Source of the DNA: Microlunatus parietis
GTDB taxonomy: Bacteria; Actinomycetota; Actinomycetes; Propionibacteriales; Propionibacteriaceae
Assembly (NCBI RefSeq): GCF_013407955.1
Contig: NZ_JACCBU010000001.1
Location: 868,001-932,000, forward strand
Length of the DNA: 64,000 nt
Direction of reading: 5' to 3'
Within the stretch, counting starts at the first letter, position 1. Each line of letters begins with the position of its first letter. Made by a program: the position numbers and the translations under genes. The notes under the pieces are model-generated. The model worked only from the letters and a program-made list of their open reading frames with translations. It had not been told where the DNA came from and ran no database searches. This document shows, one piece after another, positions 1 to 8,487 of the stretch.

Positions 1-1140
1 CTCGAGGGTCTGCAGGGTGATCGGCGAGCCTTCGAGGATCGACGGCTTGCTGATCACCCGGCCCGTCTGCGGGTTGAGGAAACTGACCGCGCCGCCGTAC
101 TGCACGGTCACCAGGCTCAGCCCGGGCAGCTCCGGATTCGTCGCCGAGACGTCCACCCAGGCCGAGTGCCGCAGGTAGGTGCCGAAGGCGATCCCGGTGT
201 CGACCAGTTCATGGGTGGCCAGATCGAACGAACGCAGCCGCCCGCCGGCCACCAGGAACGTCTTGCCGTCCCGCTCCGGCGACGTGTAGAGGCCGCGGTA
301 CTGGCTGACCGCGGTATCCAGCCAGGCGCCTGCGACCGTGTCGTAGATCAGCAACAGGTTGACGTCGGAGAGCTGGACGAACAGGAGATCGCCCGCGGTA
401 TTGAGGCTGTAGATGCTCGGCGGCCTCGCCGGGTCGAACTCCGGGCGCGCCGGCAGCGGGATCTCGGTCTTGGCCCCGGTGCCGGGGTCGATCGACCAGA
501 GACTCCCGGTGATCCCGACGCCCGCGTACACAGTGCCCCGGTGGTAGGCCAGGCCGCGGACGTAGTCCTGACCGGGCACGACCGACCCGAAGTCGGTGAA
601 GGTGCCGGCGGCGCTGTCGTACTTGATCACCTTGCCATCGGGATAGGTGCCCGCGTAGACGTTGCCCGCGCCGTCCGGGGACACGCCGTAGAGGACGCTC
701 GCCCCGGGCGCACGGCCGAGGTCCCGCACGGTGGCGTCGGACGGCTGGTAGCGGAACAGGTGCCCGCCGCCGGAGATGATCACGCTGCCGTCATGATCAA
801 CGGCGTGCGACCAGGAGTCCGCCGCACCCGGCAGCGGGATCGTCCGCAGCAGCGTGTGGCTGTCCAGATCGATCACCTGGAAGGTCGCCGGCGAACCGGT
901 CACGGTCGTGTACAACACGTCGCGGCCGTTCTCGACGCCGTACGCGCTGTCGAACACGGCCACCGAACGGATCAGCGGGCCGAGGTTCTCCGGCTCCGCG
1001 AACCTGGCTGGAAGCTCGGCCGCCGGACCCGGCCGAACGGGCTCGGCGGAGGCCGGCGCTGTGCCGAGGACCAGCGCCAGCGCGATGAGGATCGGGACCA
1101 GGCCGAGGCGCTGAGGGACGGTTCGCACGGAGAACTCCAT
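1..1140 (-). CDS. Secreted beta-propeller-like protein (N-terminal part, runs off left edge)
   Basis: An open frame runs from an ATG at 1138-1140 to base 1 without a stop (380 codons), so the C-terminus is outside the window. Residues 1-30 look like a Sec signal peptide: Arg-containing n-region, hydrophobic core LVPILIALALVLG, and an ASA cleavage site before EPVRPG. The mature part is a series of short strand-rich blocks such as VIDLDSHTLLRTIPLPG, GKVIKYDSAAGTFTDFG and LRSFDLATHELVDTG, the look of a PQQ/SMP-30/YVTN-type propeller. No catalytic residues could be assigned, so this is probably an extracellular or cell-wall protein of unknown ligand. The overlapping plus-strand frames are shadows. 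Confidence 0.7.
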   Translation of the reverse strand, partial: MEFSVRTVPQRLGLVPILIALALVLGTAPASAEPVRPGPAAELPARFAEPENLGPLIRSVAVFDSAYGVENGRDVLYTTVTGSPATFQVIDLDSHTLLRTIPLPGAADSWSHAVDHDGSVIISGGGHLFRYQPSDATVRDLGRAPGASVLYGVSPDGAGNVYAGTYPDGKVIKYDSAAGTFTDFGSVVPGQDYVRGLAYHRGTVYAGVGITGSLWSIDPGTGAKTEIPLPARPEFDPARPPSIYSLNTAGDLLFVQLSDVNLLLIYDTVAGAWLDTAVSQYRGLYTSPERDGKTFLVAGGRLRSFDLATHELVDTGIAFGTYLRHSAWVDVSATNPELPGLSLVTVQYGGAVSFLNPQTGRVISKPSILEGSPITLQTLE

Positions 1141-1240
1141 CCTGCGATCTATTACGGGCGACCATGACACTAAATAGAGACTGGCCCTAATATGCGTGGG
1201 CGGTTGAGGAGTGTCAAGACTCGGTCGACCGAGCTGGGAT

Positions 1241-2503
1241 TCAGGGTGCCGAGTCCGGCTCGTCCTCGGCCGGGGCGCCGTCCGCGACGGGCCTGGTGGC
1301 CGTCCTCAGGCGTGGGCTCAGCGCAACGACCAGGCTCGCGGCCGCGCAGACCACGGCTGCGCAGCCGGTTGCCGGCACCGGTCCGGCCAGCTCGGCGACC
1401 GCGCCGAACGCGGCGATCGTGATCACCTGCGGCGCCGACTGGACCAGCACGAACAGCGCCTGGAACCGGGACACCATGCCGTCCGGTGTCCAGTCCAGCA
1501 GCAGCGGCCCGAGGTGGCTGGTGAAGATCACCGTGCCGATACCCATGGCGACCGCGCCGGCGAGTGCGTACGGATACGAGGGCGCCAATGCGAGCAGCCC
1601 GGCCCCGACTGCGGCGAGCAGCGGCCCGATGATCATGGCCGGTCCGGCCCGGTGCAGGATGCCGCGGCGGGCGATCAGCAGCGTGATCACCAGCGACCCG
1701 GCGATCCAGCCGGCCTCGACCACGCCGGTCGCGGCCGCCGTCCAACCGCGCTCCCGGGCGAGCAGCGGCAGGCACAGGAACACGATCGGCAGGATGCCCG
1801 ACGCGACCAGCGCGGTGGCGCCGTAGATCGGTGGGATGCCCGGTGTCCGGGCGGCGGCCCGCAGCCCGGCCCAGGACTGCCGGAGCACCGACTCTGTGGG
1901 CGGCTCGGTCGGCAGTTGGTACGGCGGCCGAACCAGAACCAGGACACCGATCATGATCAACGCGGTGGCCAGGTCGACCAGGAACACGCCGGCGGTACCG
2001 ATCGCGATCAGCGCCACCCCGCCGAGCGGCGGGCCGATCATCCGGCCCACCTGGGACAGCCCGCTCACCTTCGCCCACAACTTGGGCAGCTCGTCGATCG
2101 TCGCGAACAGCCGCGGCATCGTGTTCGCCGCCGGCATCGAGAACGCGCTGATCACGCCGAGCGCGAGCGTGAACGCGGCAAGCCAGGCCAGGCCGGGCGG
2201 AGCGACCAGGATCGCGGCCGTACCGACCAGCACGGTGACCACCCGGCACACGTCGGTGATGATCAACATCCGGCGGGCGCCGAACCGGTCGCCGAGCGTT
2301 CCGCCGAGCACCAGCAGGACCGTCCGCGGTACCGTGATCAGCAAGTTGATCAAGGTGCTGGCGGTGGCACCGAGCCCGGACGCGATCCAGGCGAGAACGA
2401 AGAAGAGCATCACGTCGGCGGTGCCGACGACGGTGGTCCCGCCGATCCACAACGCCCGGCCGGCCGTCCTCGACCGGACCCGGTCGGCGACCCGGATCGT
2501 CAT
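1241..2503 (-). CDS. MFS transporter (EntS/MFS_3-like exporter)
   Basis: 420-aa integral membrane protein with about 12 hydrophobic segments. The loop between segments 2 and 3 carries GGTLGDRFGARRMLI, the MFS motif A region (GxxxDRxGRR). The middle has a cytoplasmic loop rich in Pro/Thr, and the tail is acidic. The overall pattern matches the MFS_3 group that exports drugs or siderophores; the substrate is not readable from sequence. The ATG at 2501-2503 overlaps the stop of the upstream MerR-type gene as ATGA. The pair is therefore translationally coupled and the regulator most likely controls the exporter. A 59-residue in-frame upstream extension was discarded because it lies inside the regulator gene. 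Confidence 0.85.
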   Translation of the reverse strand: MTIRVADRVRSRTAGRALWIGGTTVVGTADVMLFFVLAWIASGLGATASTLINLLITVPRTVLLVLGGTLGDRFGARRMLIITDVCRVVTVLVGTAAILVAPPGLAWLAAFTLALGVISAFSMPAANTMPRLFATIDELPKLWAKVSGLSQVGRMIGPPLGGVALIAIGTAGVFLVDLATALIMIGVLVLVRPPYQLPTEPPTESVLRQSWAGLRAAARTPGIPPIYGATALVASGILPIVFLCLPLLARERGWTAAATGVVEAGWIAGSLVITLLIARRGILHRAGPAMIIGPLLAAVGAGLLALAPSYPYALAGAVAMGIGTVIFTSHLGPLLLDWTPDGMVSRFQALFVLVQSAPQVITIAAFGAVAELAGPVPATGCAAVVCAAASLVVALSPRLRTATRPVADGAPAEDEPDSAP

Positions 2504-3627
2504 GACAGCGGCTGCTGGGGCATGATCAACAAGGTGAAGCTGCCCTGGTCGGCGCTGCGGACCAGGACCGGCCGGTCCGGTCCGCTCGACTCGAGCAGGA
2601 CGTCGGGGCCGAGGCCGGCGCTCAGTGCGGCCGCCAGCACCTCGGTGGCGAACGCGACCGTCAGCGATACGCCTCGGCACACCGCCGGCACTCGCCGCGG
2701 GCCACCCGCTTCGCCCGGCCCGAGCGAGCCGCCGTGGAACTCGACGTGATCATGGTCGATCACCAGCCGGACGCTGGCGTCGGCCGGCAGCGCGGCCGAC
2801 GCCGCCGCCCGGTCCATGATCACCCGGGACCGCCACGGCGCGAGGTCGGCGAAGACCGCCCGGTGACTCGGATGAAGATCGACTTCGTGGCGCAGGATCA
2901 GCCGGTCGGGGTCCGCGACGACCTGCGGCGGTACGGCAGCGGCACCGATCCGGCCGGCCCCGAAGCGGACGGTCAGCCGGTCCTGCCGGCGGGCCAGCTG
3001 GGTCAGCGGCTCGGTGTCCGCGGCTGCGATCGGCAGCCGGCGGGCCGAGGCCAGGCCGGTGATCACCGCCGGCAGCGTGCGTACCGCGAGCCAGGCCGGA
3101 CCGTCGGCCACGACGGCCAGCTCGCCGGAGCCGTCCGACTCGACCGAGCCCAGGTCGAACAGCACACCGCGCGGCGCCGAGGCCGGCTCCGCCGCGCTGC
3201 GGACCTGGCGGATCGCCGCGGCCAGTTCCGGGCCGGCGACCTCGACCGTGGTCTCGGCGACCGGCTCGGCTTCCGTACCGGAACGCGATTCGGCCTCCAG
3301 TCCGGCGATCAGTTCGGCCGCGGTCCGGGCCGTCCGCTCGGCCCGGGCGCCGAGCTTCGCCGCATGGTCCCTGATGATCTCGACCGACCGTTCGGGCGGC
3401 CCGGCGAGCACTGCCTCGACCTCGGCCAGCGGCAGGTCGAGTTCCCGGGTCCGGCGCAGCAGCACGGCCGCCCGGCGCTGGTCGTGCCCGTAGTAGCGGT
3501 ACCCGGTCTGCGGATCGATCTCGCGCGGCCGGAGCAGCCCGCAGTCGTCGTAGAACCGGAGCGCACTGGGGGTCAGCCCGACCAGGCGGGCGAAGGCTCC
3601 GATGGTGAGCAGGTCCGGGGAGATCAC
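2500..3627 (-). CDS. MerR-family regulator fused to a DNA sliding-clamp (DnaN)-like domain
   Basis: 375 aa from a GTG start. Residues 5-75 form a MerR winged helix (LLTIGAFARLVGLTPSALRF, YDDCGLL, TGYRYY), followed by a helix rich in Leu/Glu/Ala. Residues from about 130 on do not resemble the usual effector domains. The segment VSLTVAFATEVLAAAL, then LLESSGPDRPVLVRSADQ and FTLLIMPQQPLS, follows the end of DnaN domain 3 (LTIAFN..YLLDAL, plus xxPxxIRP, plus MPVRL), and HPSHRAVF...RSRVIMDRA matches its beginning. This fusion is known in some actinobacteria from memory; its mechanism is unclear. It is the first gene of a two-gene operon with the MFS exporter and has a palindrome in its promoter. 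Confidence 0.8.
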   Translation of the reverse strand: MISPDLLTIGAFARLVGLTPSALRFYDDCGLLRPREIDPQTGYRYYGHDQRRAAVLLRRTRELDLPLAEVEAVLAGPPERSVEIIRDHAAKLGARAERTARTAAELIAGLEAESRSGTEAEPVAETTVEVAGPELAAAIRQVRSAAEPASAPRGVLFDLGSVESDGSGELAVVADGPAWLAVRTLPAVITGLASARRLPIAAADTEPLTQLARRQDRLTVRFGAGRIGAAAVPPQVVADPDRLILRHEVDLHPSHRAVFADLAPWRSRVIMDRAAASAALPADASVRLVIDHDHVEFHGGSLGPGEAGGPRRVPAVCRGVSLTVAFATEVLAAALSAGLGPDVLLESSGPDRPVLVRSADQGSFTLLIMPQQPLS

Positions 3628-3643
3628 GGCACCATCGTGCTGA

Positions 3644-3664
3644 TTCGACCAACCTGAAGGTCAA
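3644..3664 (-). promoter_or_regulatory. Probable MerR operator/promoter
   Basis: Just upstream of the MerR-type gene, on the minus strand, TTGACC is followed by TTCAGGTT and GGTCGAA, a dyad with GACC and GGTC arms separated by 8 bases. TTGACC can serve as the -35 box. This position is typical of autoregulated MerR-family promoters. No clear -10 box was found. Confidence 0.5.
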
Positions 3665-3700
3665 GCGCGGCGTGCCGACAGTGCCCGTTAGGGTCACCGG

Positions 3701-4426
3701 ATGGCGAACCGCAGCCGCGTCCGCAACTGGATCGCGAAGAACTACACGGTGCCGGCCATGATCGTCACCGCGTTCGGCGTCCTGTCCAGCGCGGCCGGGT
3801 TCGTCGTGGCCGTCGGCGACCCGGAGGGCGAGAACCCGCTCAGTTGGTTCATGTTCCTCGGCCCAGCGATCGCCGGCGCGTTCCCGACGGTCGAGTTGGC
3901 CTGGCAGCGCGAACACGATCTCTCGCTGCCGACCGTGGTGCGCCGCTGGTTCCTGTACCCGGTGTTCGGCGCGGCCGGTGCCGTCATCGCGATGGGCCTG
4001 GCCGAGCTCTCGGTACGGAGCTCCGGCGCCCTGGCTGCGGCCCAGGCGGCGGACAAGTGGCACTACTGGTTCCCGGCCGACGGGCCGGCGGTGCCGTCGG
4101 TCCTGTTCGGCCTGCTCGGCTACGTCGCCGGCCTGCTGTTGGCGCTGACGTTCTACGTCGTGGTGCTGTGTCCGCTGCAGATTCTGCTGCGTCCGCGCCA
4201 GGCCATCGCAGAGAATCGGCTGGACCGCTCGCCCGAGCATTTCCGCCGCAACCGGGCGGCCCTGGCCCTGATGCCGTTCCTGGTCCTGGGCGCAGTCGTG
4301 ATCGGCATCGCGATGACGCAAGGCATCCTCTGGCTCGCGGTCGTCGCGATCCTGCTGGAGATCGCGATGACCGTCGCTGCCGTACGGCTGCAGCGGGTGG
4401 ACCCCGCACGACGCCGGACCTCGTGA
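3701..4426 (+). CDS. Membrane protein of unknown function
   Basis: 241-aa protein with about five hydrophobic segments (near residues 18-38, 48-63, 85-105, 132-160 and 190-228). A basic juxtamembrane loop (LLRPRQAIAENRLDRS) precedes the last two segments. No recognisable motif was found. The ATG follows a short spacer from the divergent MerR gene. A 30-bp gap separates it from the next plus-strand gene, so the two could be co-transcribed. Function not recognised. Confidence 0.7.
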   Translation: MANRSRVRNWIAKNYTVPAMIVTAFGVLSSAAGFVVAVGDPEGENPLSWFMFLGPAIAGAFPTVELAWQREHDLSLPTVVRRWFLYPVFGAAGAVIAMGLAELSVRSSGALAAAQAADKWHYWFPADGPAVPSVLFGLLGYVAGLLLALTFYVVVLCPLQILLRPRQAIAENRLDRSPEHFRRNRAALALMPFLVLGAVVIGIAMTQGILWLAVVAILLEIAMTVAAVRLQRVDPARRRTS

Positions 4427-4456
4427 CGTGTCGGTGGCGTACTGAAGAATGACCGG

Positions 4457-5338
4457 GTGGCGACGGATCGGCGGGTTCTGGGTACGGGCTGGAGCGCGGC
4501 CGGGGCGCAGCTGAACTGGTCCGACGAGACGTCCAGTCCGTTGCCGCTCGGGGCCGACCTCGCGCTGACCGTCGGGGCCGATCGGCGCTGTGTCGGGTTC
4601 TGGCGCCGCGACCGGCACATCCCGTGCCCGACCCGCAGCGAGCTTCCTGCTTCGGCCCGAGGTCCGGTCTGCCCGGAGTGCCAGACCCTGGACCGTTGGG
4701 ACTCCGTCGCCGCCGACACCCGGCTGGACGATCCGCGCGAGTTCTCCGTCTATCTGGCCCATCATGGGACCAAGATCAAGATCGGGATCACCGCGACCGA
4801 GCGAGGCCGTGCCAGGTTGCTGGAGCAGGGCGCGCTGGCGTCCATGATCATCTCCGCCGGCCCGCTGCTCTCCGCACGGCGGGTCGAGCATCTGGTCAGC
4901 ACCGCGCTCGGCTATCCGGACCGGATCAGCTCGGTGATCAAGTACGAGGCCCGTACCCGACCGGGAACTGCGGCCGACCGGGCCCGCGAACTGCTGGCGG
5001 CCGCCGACCGGGCCGCCGCCCTGGACTGGCCTGGCGGCCAGGTTCGGACCGCCGATCCCGAGATTGTTGATCACTGCTCGGCGTACGGGCTGCCGGACTC
5101 CGGCCTGCAGCCGCGGGCGGCTCTACTCCCGCTCGTGCCCGGCGCGGTGCTCGCGGGCCGATTGGACTGCGCGATCGGCGCCGACCTCTATCTCGGCACC
5201 GACCGCGGCCTGACCATGATCGACTCCCGGCTGCTGGCCGGCTGGCCGCTGGACCCGGCCCCGGCCGGCGCCGCCTTCACGGCCCCGGTCCGGGCGGTCG
5301 AGCCGCCGCCGGAGGACACCCAGGAAGCCCTGTTCTGA
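4457..5338 (+). CDS. DUF2797 family protein
   Basis: 293 aa from a GTG at 4457. The N-terminal third has a cysteine set (CVGFWRRD, HIPCPT, VCPEC) that probably binds zinc. The middle has FSVYLAHHGTKIKIGIT followed by RLLEQGALASM, the signature of DUF2797, whose core recalls a GIY-YIG-like fold (YxxxxxxxxKIGIT, then Arg and Glu). The C-terminal part is beta-rich and ends in an acidic tail. The biochemical role of the family is not established to my knowledge. The gene ends directly against the convergent hydrolase gene. Confidence 0.7.
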   Translation: MATDRRVLGTGWSAAGAQLNWSDETSSPLPLGADLALTVGADRRCVGFWRRDRHIPCPTRSELPASARGPVCPECQTLDRWDSVAADTRLDDPREFSVYLAHHGTKIKIGITATERGRARLLEQGALASMIISAGPLLSARRVEHLVSTALGYPDRISSVIKYEARTRPGTAADRARELLAAADRAAALDWPGGQVRTADPEIVDHCSAYGLPDSGLQPRAALLPLVPGAVLAGRLDCAIGADLYLGTDRGLTMIDSRLLAGWPLDPAPAGAAFTAPVRAVEPPPEDTQEALF

Positions 5339-6148
5339 TCAGCCGAGCAGGAAGGTGCGGATCTGCTCGGCCACTGGCTGCGGCGCCATCCAGAACGCCG
5401 AATGATCATGGCCGTCCAGGGTCAGCACGGTGACGTTCGGCAGCACCCCGGCCAGGGCTTCGGCACCGGCCTTGATGAAGGGTTCGCCCTCGCTGCCGAC
5501 GGCCACCGCGACCGGCGCGTCGATCGTCCAGCGGTCCCTGGGCAGCGGGGTGCCGTCCTGCAGGCCGCGGAGGATCCGGCCGTCGTAGGCGTACGTGTGC
5601 GCGAGCGCGGCCATCGCGTCCCAGGACGGGTCCTGCTTCATCAGGCCGAGGTACTCGGCCGGGACGCCGATCATCTCGGTCATGAAGTATTCGACCGCCT
5701 CGCTGCGCTTCCCTGCCGCCACCAGGGCCTCCTGGTGCTCGACGTAGTCGGCCGGCGCCGGCGTCTTCGCGTCGTCGACGATGAACGGCGGCTCGTACAG
5801 GCAGACCCCGGTGACCCTGTCGCCCAGCGCGCTGGCCGCGTCGAGCGTCAACCCGCTGCCGCCGGACCCGCTGGCCAGTGCCGCGGAGCCGCCGGCGACC
5901 TCGATCAGCGCGGCCAGGTCGTCGATCTCCCGAGCCGGGTCGTACGGCTGCGGATCGCCGCTGGCCCCGCGCCCGCGGCGGTCGTAGCTGATCACCGTGA
6001 AGTCAGCGGCCAGTGCCTCGACCAACCCGGCGACCCCGGTGTGGTCCTCGGCGACGTTGCTGACGACGATCAGCGCGGGACCCGAGCCCGTCTGCAGGTA
6101 GGCGATCGTGGTGCCGTCGGCGGAGGTGACGGTGGACAGTTCGGACAT
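5339..6148 (-). CDS. Alpha/beta hydrolase
   Basis: 269 aa starting at the ATG at 6146-6148, which has GAGGAG 7 bases upstream. A longer in-frame start lacks such a site. Features seen: the early strand-turn TVISYDRRGRGASGD, a nucleophile elbow read as ASGSGGSG (Ser between small residues, Gly at -2 replaced by Ser), and a C-terminal DGHDHSAFW supplying the catalytic His. The family resembles non-haem haloperoxidase/esterase-type alpha/beta hydrolases; the substrate is unknown. It is convergent with the DUF2797 gene. Confidence 0.8.
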   Translation of the reverse strand: MSELSTVTSADGTTIAYLQTGSGPALIVVSNVAEDHTGVAGLVEALAADFTVISYDRRGRGASGDPQPYDPAREIDDLAALIEVAGGSAALASGSGGSGLTLDAASALGDRVTGVCLYEPPFIVDDAKTPAPADYVEHQEALVAAGKRSEAVEYFMTEMIGVPAEYLGLMKQDPSWDAMAALAHTYAYDGRILRGLQDGTPLPRDRWTIDAPVAVAVGSEGEPFIKAGAEALAGVLPNVTVLTLDGHDHSAFWMAPQPVAEQIRTFLLG

Positions 6149-6303
6149 GGCGTTCTCCTCGGTCTCGGTTGCCGCGGTAGCTCCGCGAACACTGCTACCT
6201 CGGAGCTCCCCGACCCTCTTTGACATCCCGTTGACGTGACCCGCCTCACACCCCGGGGTGAAACTGCGCTGAAGCCCGTCGACGTGCCGAGCCGGAGTTC
6301 GAG

Positions 6304-6363
6304 CCCTGAGCCTGTCGAAGGGCCAAGCCGGATCGGGCCTTGCCCTTCGACAAGCTCAGCCCG
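6304..6363. repeat. REP-like hairpin element, copy 1
   Basis: CCCTGAGCCTGTCGAAGGGC at the left and GCCCTTCGACAAGCTCAGC at the right form a long stem around a GC-rich loop containing GGATCGGGCCTT. Related copies occur at 10738-10785, 25283-25385 and, as a half element, 41659-41679. The loop of copy 25325-25385 is nearly identical, so these are copies of one element and not chance terminators. Confidence 0.75.
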
Positions 6364-6407
6364 GATCCGCCAACCCCGTTCGCGCCCTCGATTTTGCGCG
6401 GGTGAGA

Positions 6408-7781
6408 TGTCGCGATTTCTCTTGGCATCGCCCGCAACCGCTCGGCGGGCTCATACGGTCGTCGCAACAACGATCTTGGAGGTTGTTGTGGCGGTCGATG
6501 CTGGTTTGCGGGCGCGGGTGTTGGAGTTGGTGGCGGCGGGCGAGTCGTGCTCGGAGGCGGCGCGCCGGGTCGGTGTTAACCGGCGGAGCGCGATGCGGTG
6601 GGCCAATCTGGCGGGCATGGAATTGCAGCCGGGTCGGATCGGTGGGATCCCAGGGGTCAGTGCGTTTCGGCGGTCGCCGCGGTCGCGGCAGCCGCGGGTG
6701 CTGCCCGAGGGTGACTATCTGGCTGAGAACGGCCGGTTGACGCTGGCCGGGCGGGTGGTGATCGCGATCCGGCTCCGGGAACGCCGGCGGCATGCTGCGA
6801 TCGCCCGAGAGCTGGGGGTGCACCGGTCGACGGTGAAGCGTGAGGTCGAGGCCGGCAGCGTGGACGGTCGTTACCGGTGCAAGATCGCTCAGCGGCGGGC
6901 CGACGAGCGGCGGCGGCGGCCGAAGTCGGACCGGGTCAAGCTCAGGCCCGGGACCGAGCTGTGGGACGAGGTGATCGCCCGGTTGAACGCCAAGCAGTCA
7001 CCCGAGCAGATCGCCGGCAGGCTGGCCCGAGACTTCGCCGGGCGTGACGCTATGCAGGTGAGCCACGAAACGATCTACCAGGCCCTCTACGTCCAGGGCG
7101 CCGGAGCGTTGCGGCACGAGCTGGCCGTGGAGAAGGCGTTGCGGTCGGGCCGGACCAGCCGCCGTCCCCGGTCCAAGCTCGGGCCGCGGTCCAACCGGTC
7201 CTGGATCGGCGAGGCCAAGATCACGGCCCGACCAGCCGAGGCCGCTGACCGGGCCGTGCCCGGCCACTGGGAAGGCGATCTGATCATCGGCGGTGACCAG
7301 CGCTCGGCCCTGATCACCCTGTTCGAACGCAACACCCGGTTCTGCCTGATCAGCCGCATCACCGTCCACGACGCCGCCACCGTGACCGACCGGCTCACCG
7401 AGATGGCCGCCCGGCTCCCCGCAGCGTTGTGGCGATCGTTGACCTGGGACCAGGGCGTGGAAATGGCCGAACATGCCCGGTTCACCATCGCCACCGGCTG
7501 CCCCGTGTTCTTCTGCGATCCCCACTCGCCCTGGCAACGCCCGACCAACGAGAACGGCAACGGACTGATCCGAGAATTCTTCCCCAAAGGCACCGACTTC
7601 ACCAAGATCACCGACCAGCAAGTCGCCGAAGTCGAGCGCCTGCTCAACACACGCCCCCGCAAAGTCTTGAACTACCAGACCCCCGCTGAGAAGCTTGAAC
7701 AACTACTCACTGTTGCGACAGCAGCTTGAATCCGCCCTCGGTGCAACGTTGAACTCTCTGATGCGAAGAGAAATCGCGACA
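6408..7781 (+). mobile_element. IS30-family insertion sequence (complete)
   Basis: The element is 1374 bp and bounded by 22-bp imperfect inverted repeats. The left end at 6408-6429 reads TGTCGCGATTTCTCTTGGCA followed by TC. The right end at 7760-7781 is its complement with a single mismatch (G/C at the 17th base). It encodes one intact IS30-type transposase. No convincing target-site duplication is visible next to the ends (AGA on the left, CTC on the right). A REP-like hairpin lies 45 bp to the left. Confidence 0.9.
6488..7729 (+). CDS. IS30-family transposase
   Basis: 413 aa. The GTG at 6488 is chosen because GGAGG lies 5 bases upstream; the longer frame upstream runs through the inverted repeat and flanking DNA. 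Residues 1-45 form a helix-turn-helix (CSEAARRVGVNRRSAMRWAN). A second one (RRRHAAIARELGVHRSTVKREV) is the typical IS30 N-terminal repeat-binding domain. The DDE catalytic core shows GHWEGDLIIG (first Asp), LTWDQGVEMAEH (second Asp) and NENGNGLIREFFPKGTDF (Glu). The frame is intact from start to stop, so the enzyme is probably active. Confidence 0.95.
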   Translation: MAVDAGLRARVLELVAAGESCSEAARRVGVNRRSAMRWANLAGMELQPGRIGGIPGVSAFRRSPRSRQPRVLPEGDYLAENGRLTLAGRVVIAIRLRERRRHAAIARELGVHRSTVKREVEAGSVDGRYRCKIAQRRADERRRRPKSDRVKLRPGTELWDEVIARLNAKQSPEQIAGRLARDFAGRDAMQVSHETIYQALYVQGAGALRHELAVEKALRSGRTSRRPRSKLGPRSNRSWIGEAKITARPAEAADRAVPGHWEGDLIIGGDQRSALITLFERNTRFCLISRITVHDAATVTDRLTEMAARLPAALWRSLTWDQGVEMAEHARFTIATGCPVFFCDPHSPWQRPTNENGNGLIREFFPKGTDFTKITDQQVAEVERLLNTRPRKVLNYQTPAEKLEQLLTVATAA

Positions 7782-8002
7782 CTCCGGCCCGGCCCGCCCG
7801 TGCGCGCACCACTACCGTTCACCGCGCCCGTTGCGTCACGATCGGAGCCCCTGGATCACCGAGCGGACTGCTTGACCGGGAAACGTCGCCGGGATCGAGG
7901 TCACATCGTCCGCTCGGCTGCACGCCCGCACCTGGCCGCAACAAGCCGCGACTTCGGCCCAGCGCTTCGGTTGGGGTTCGGTGGATTCGGGCTCAGGAAC
8001 GT

Positions 8003-8485
8003 CTAGGTGAGGTCGGCGTGGGCCTGTTCGATCAACTCGCGGTGGATCCGGCGCAGGTCGGGTGGGAGTTCGTCGAGCTCGAAGAAGCGGGCCTCGAGGA
8101 TCTCGTCCTCCTCCAGCCGGAGCGGGCCGTCGCTGACCAGCCGGCCGGAGAGGTAGACCTCGACCCGGAGCCGGAAGCCGGACCGGTCGAAGCGGTGCCG
8201 GACGTCGGTCAGTTCCAGTCCGGTCTCCTCCCGGACCTCGCGCTGCAGCGTCTGCTCGAAGGTCTCGCCGCGCTCGACGTACCCGGACGGCGGGCCCCAC
8301 GGACAGCCGGCCCAGAACCGGTGCCGCAACAGCAGCACCCGGCCGCGCGAGTCGAACACGGCACCGGTGACGCCGATCATGAAGGTCGCGTGCCGGAGCC
8401 AGAGCAGCCGCCACTGCGCCTTCCCGCGGAGTGATCGCCAGACCCGTTCGGCGGCCCGAACCGCGAGCCGGTGCGGTGTGATCAA
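8003..8485 (-). CDS. NUDIX hydrolase
   Basis: 160 aa from a TTG at 8483-8485. The Nudix box GX5EX7REUXEEXGU is complete: [24 protein letters not shown] basic N-terminal extension precedes the beta-strand [19 protein letters not shown]. Family members hydrolyse nucleoside diphosphates linked to another group; the substrate cannot be told. The start lies 2 bp after the ilvE stop, so it is the second gene of an ilvE operon. Confidence 0.85.
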   Translation of the reverse strand: MITPHRLAVRAAERVWRSLRGKAQWRLLWLRHATFMIGVTGAVFDSRGRVLLLRHRFWAGCPWGPPSGYVERGETFEQTLQREVREETGLELTDVRHRFDRSGFRLRVEVYLSGRLVSDGPLRLEEDEILEARFFELDELPPDLRRIHRELIEQAHADLT

Positions 8486-8487
8486 GA

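Noticed and set aside
2750..5074. 774-codon minus-strand open frame
   Set aside because: Runs antisense across three better genes. It has an Arg/Gly/Asp-rich low-complexity composition and no motif. High-GC shadow frame.
6236..6487. N-terminal extension of the IS30 transposase
   Set aside because: It crosses the REP-like hairpin and the left inverted repeat of the IS; the GTG with GGAGG at 6488 is the real start.
6405..7784. Target-site duplication of the IS30 element
   Set aside because: Flanking bases (AGA and CTC) do not match, so none is claimed.
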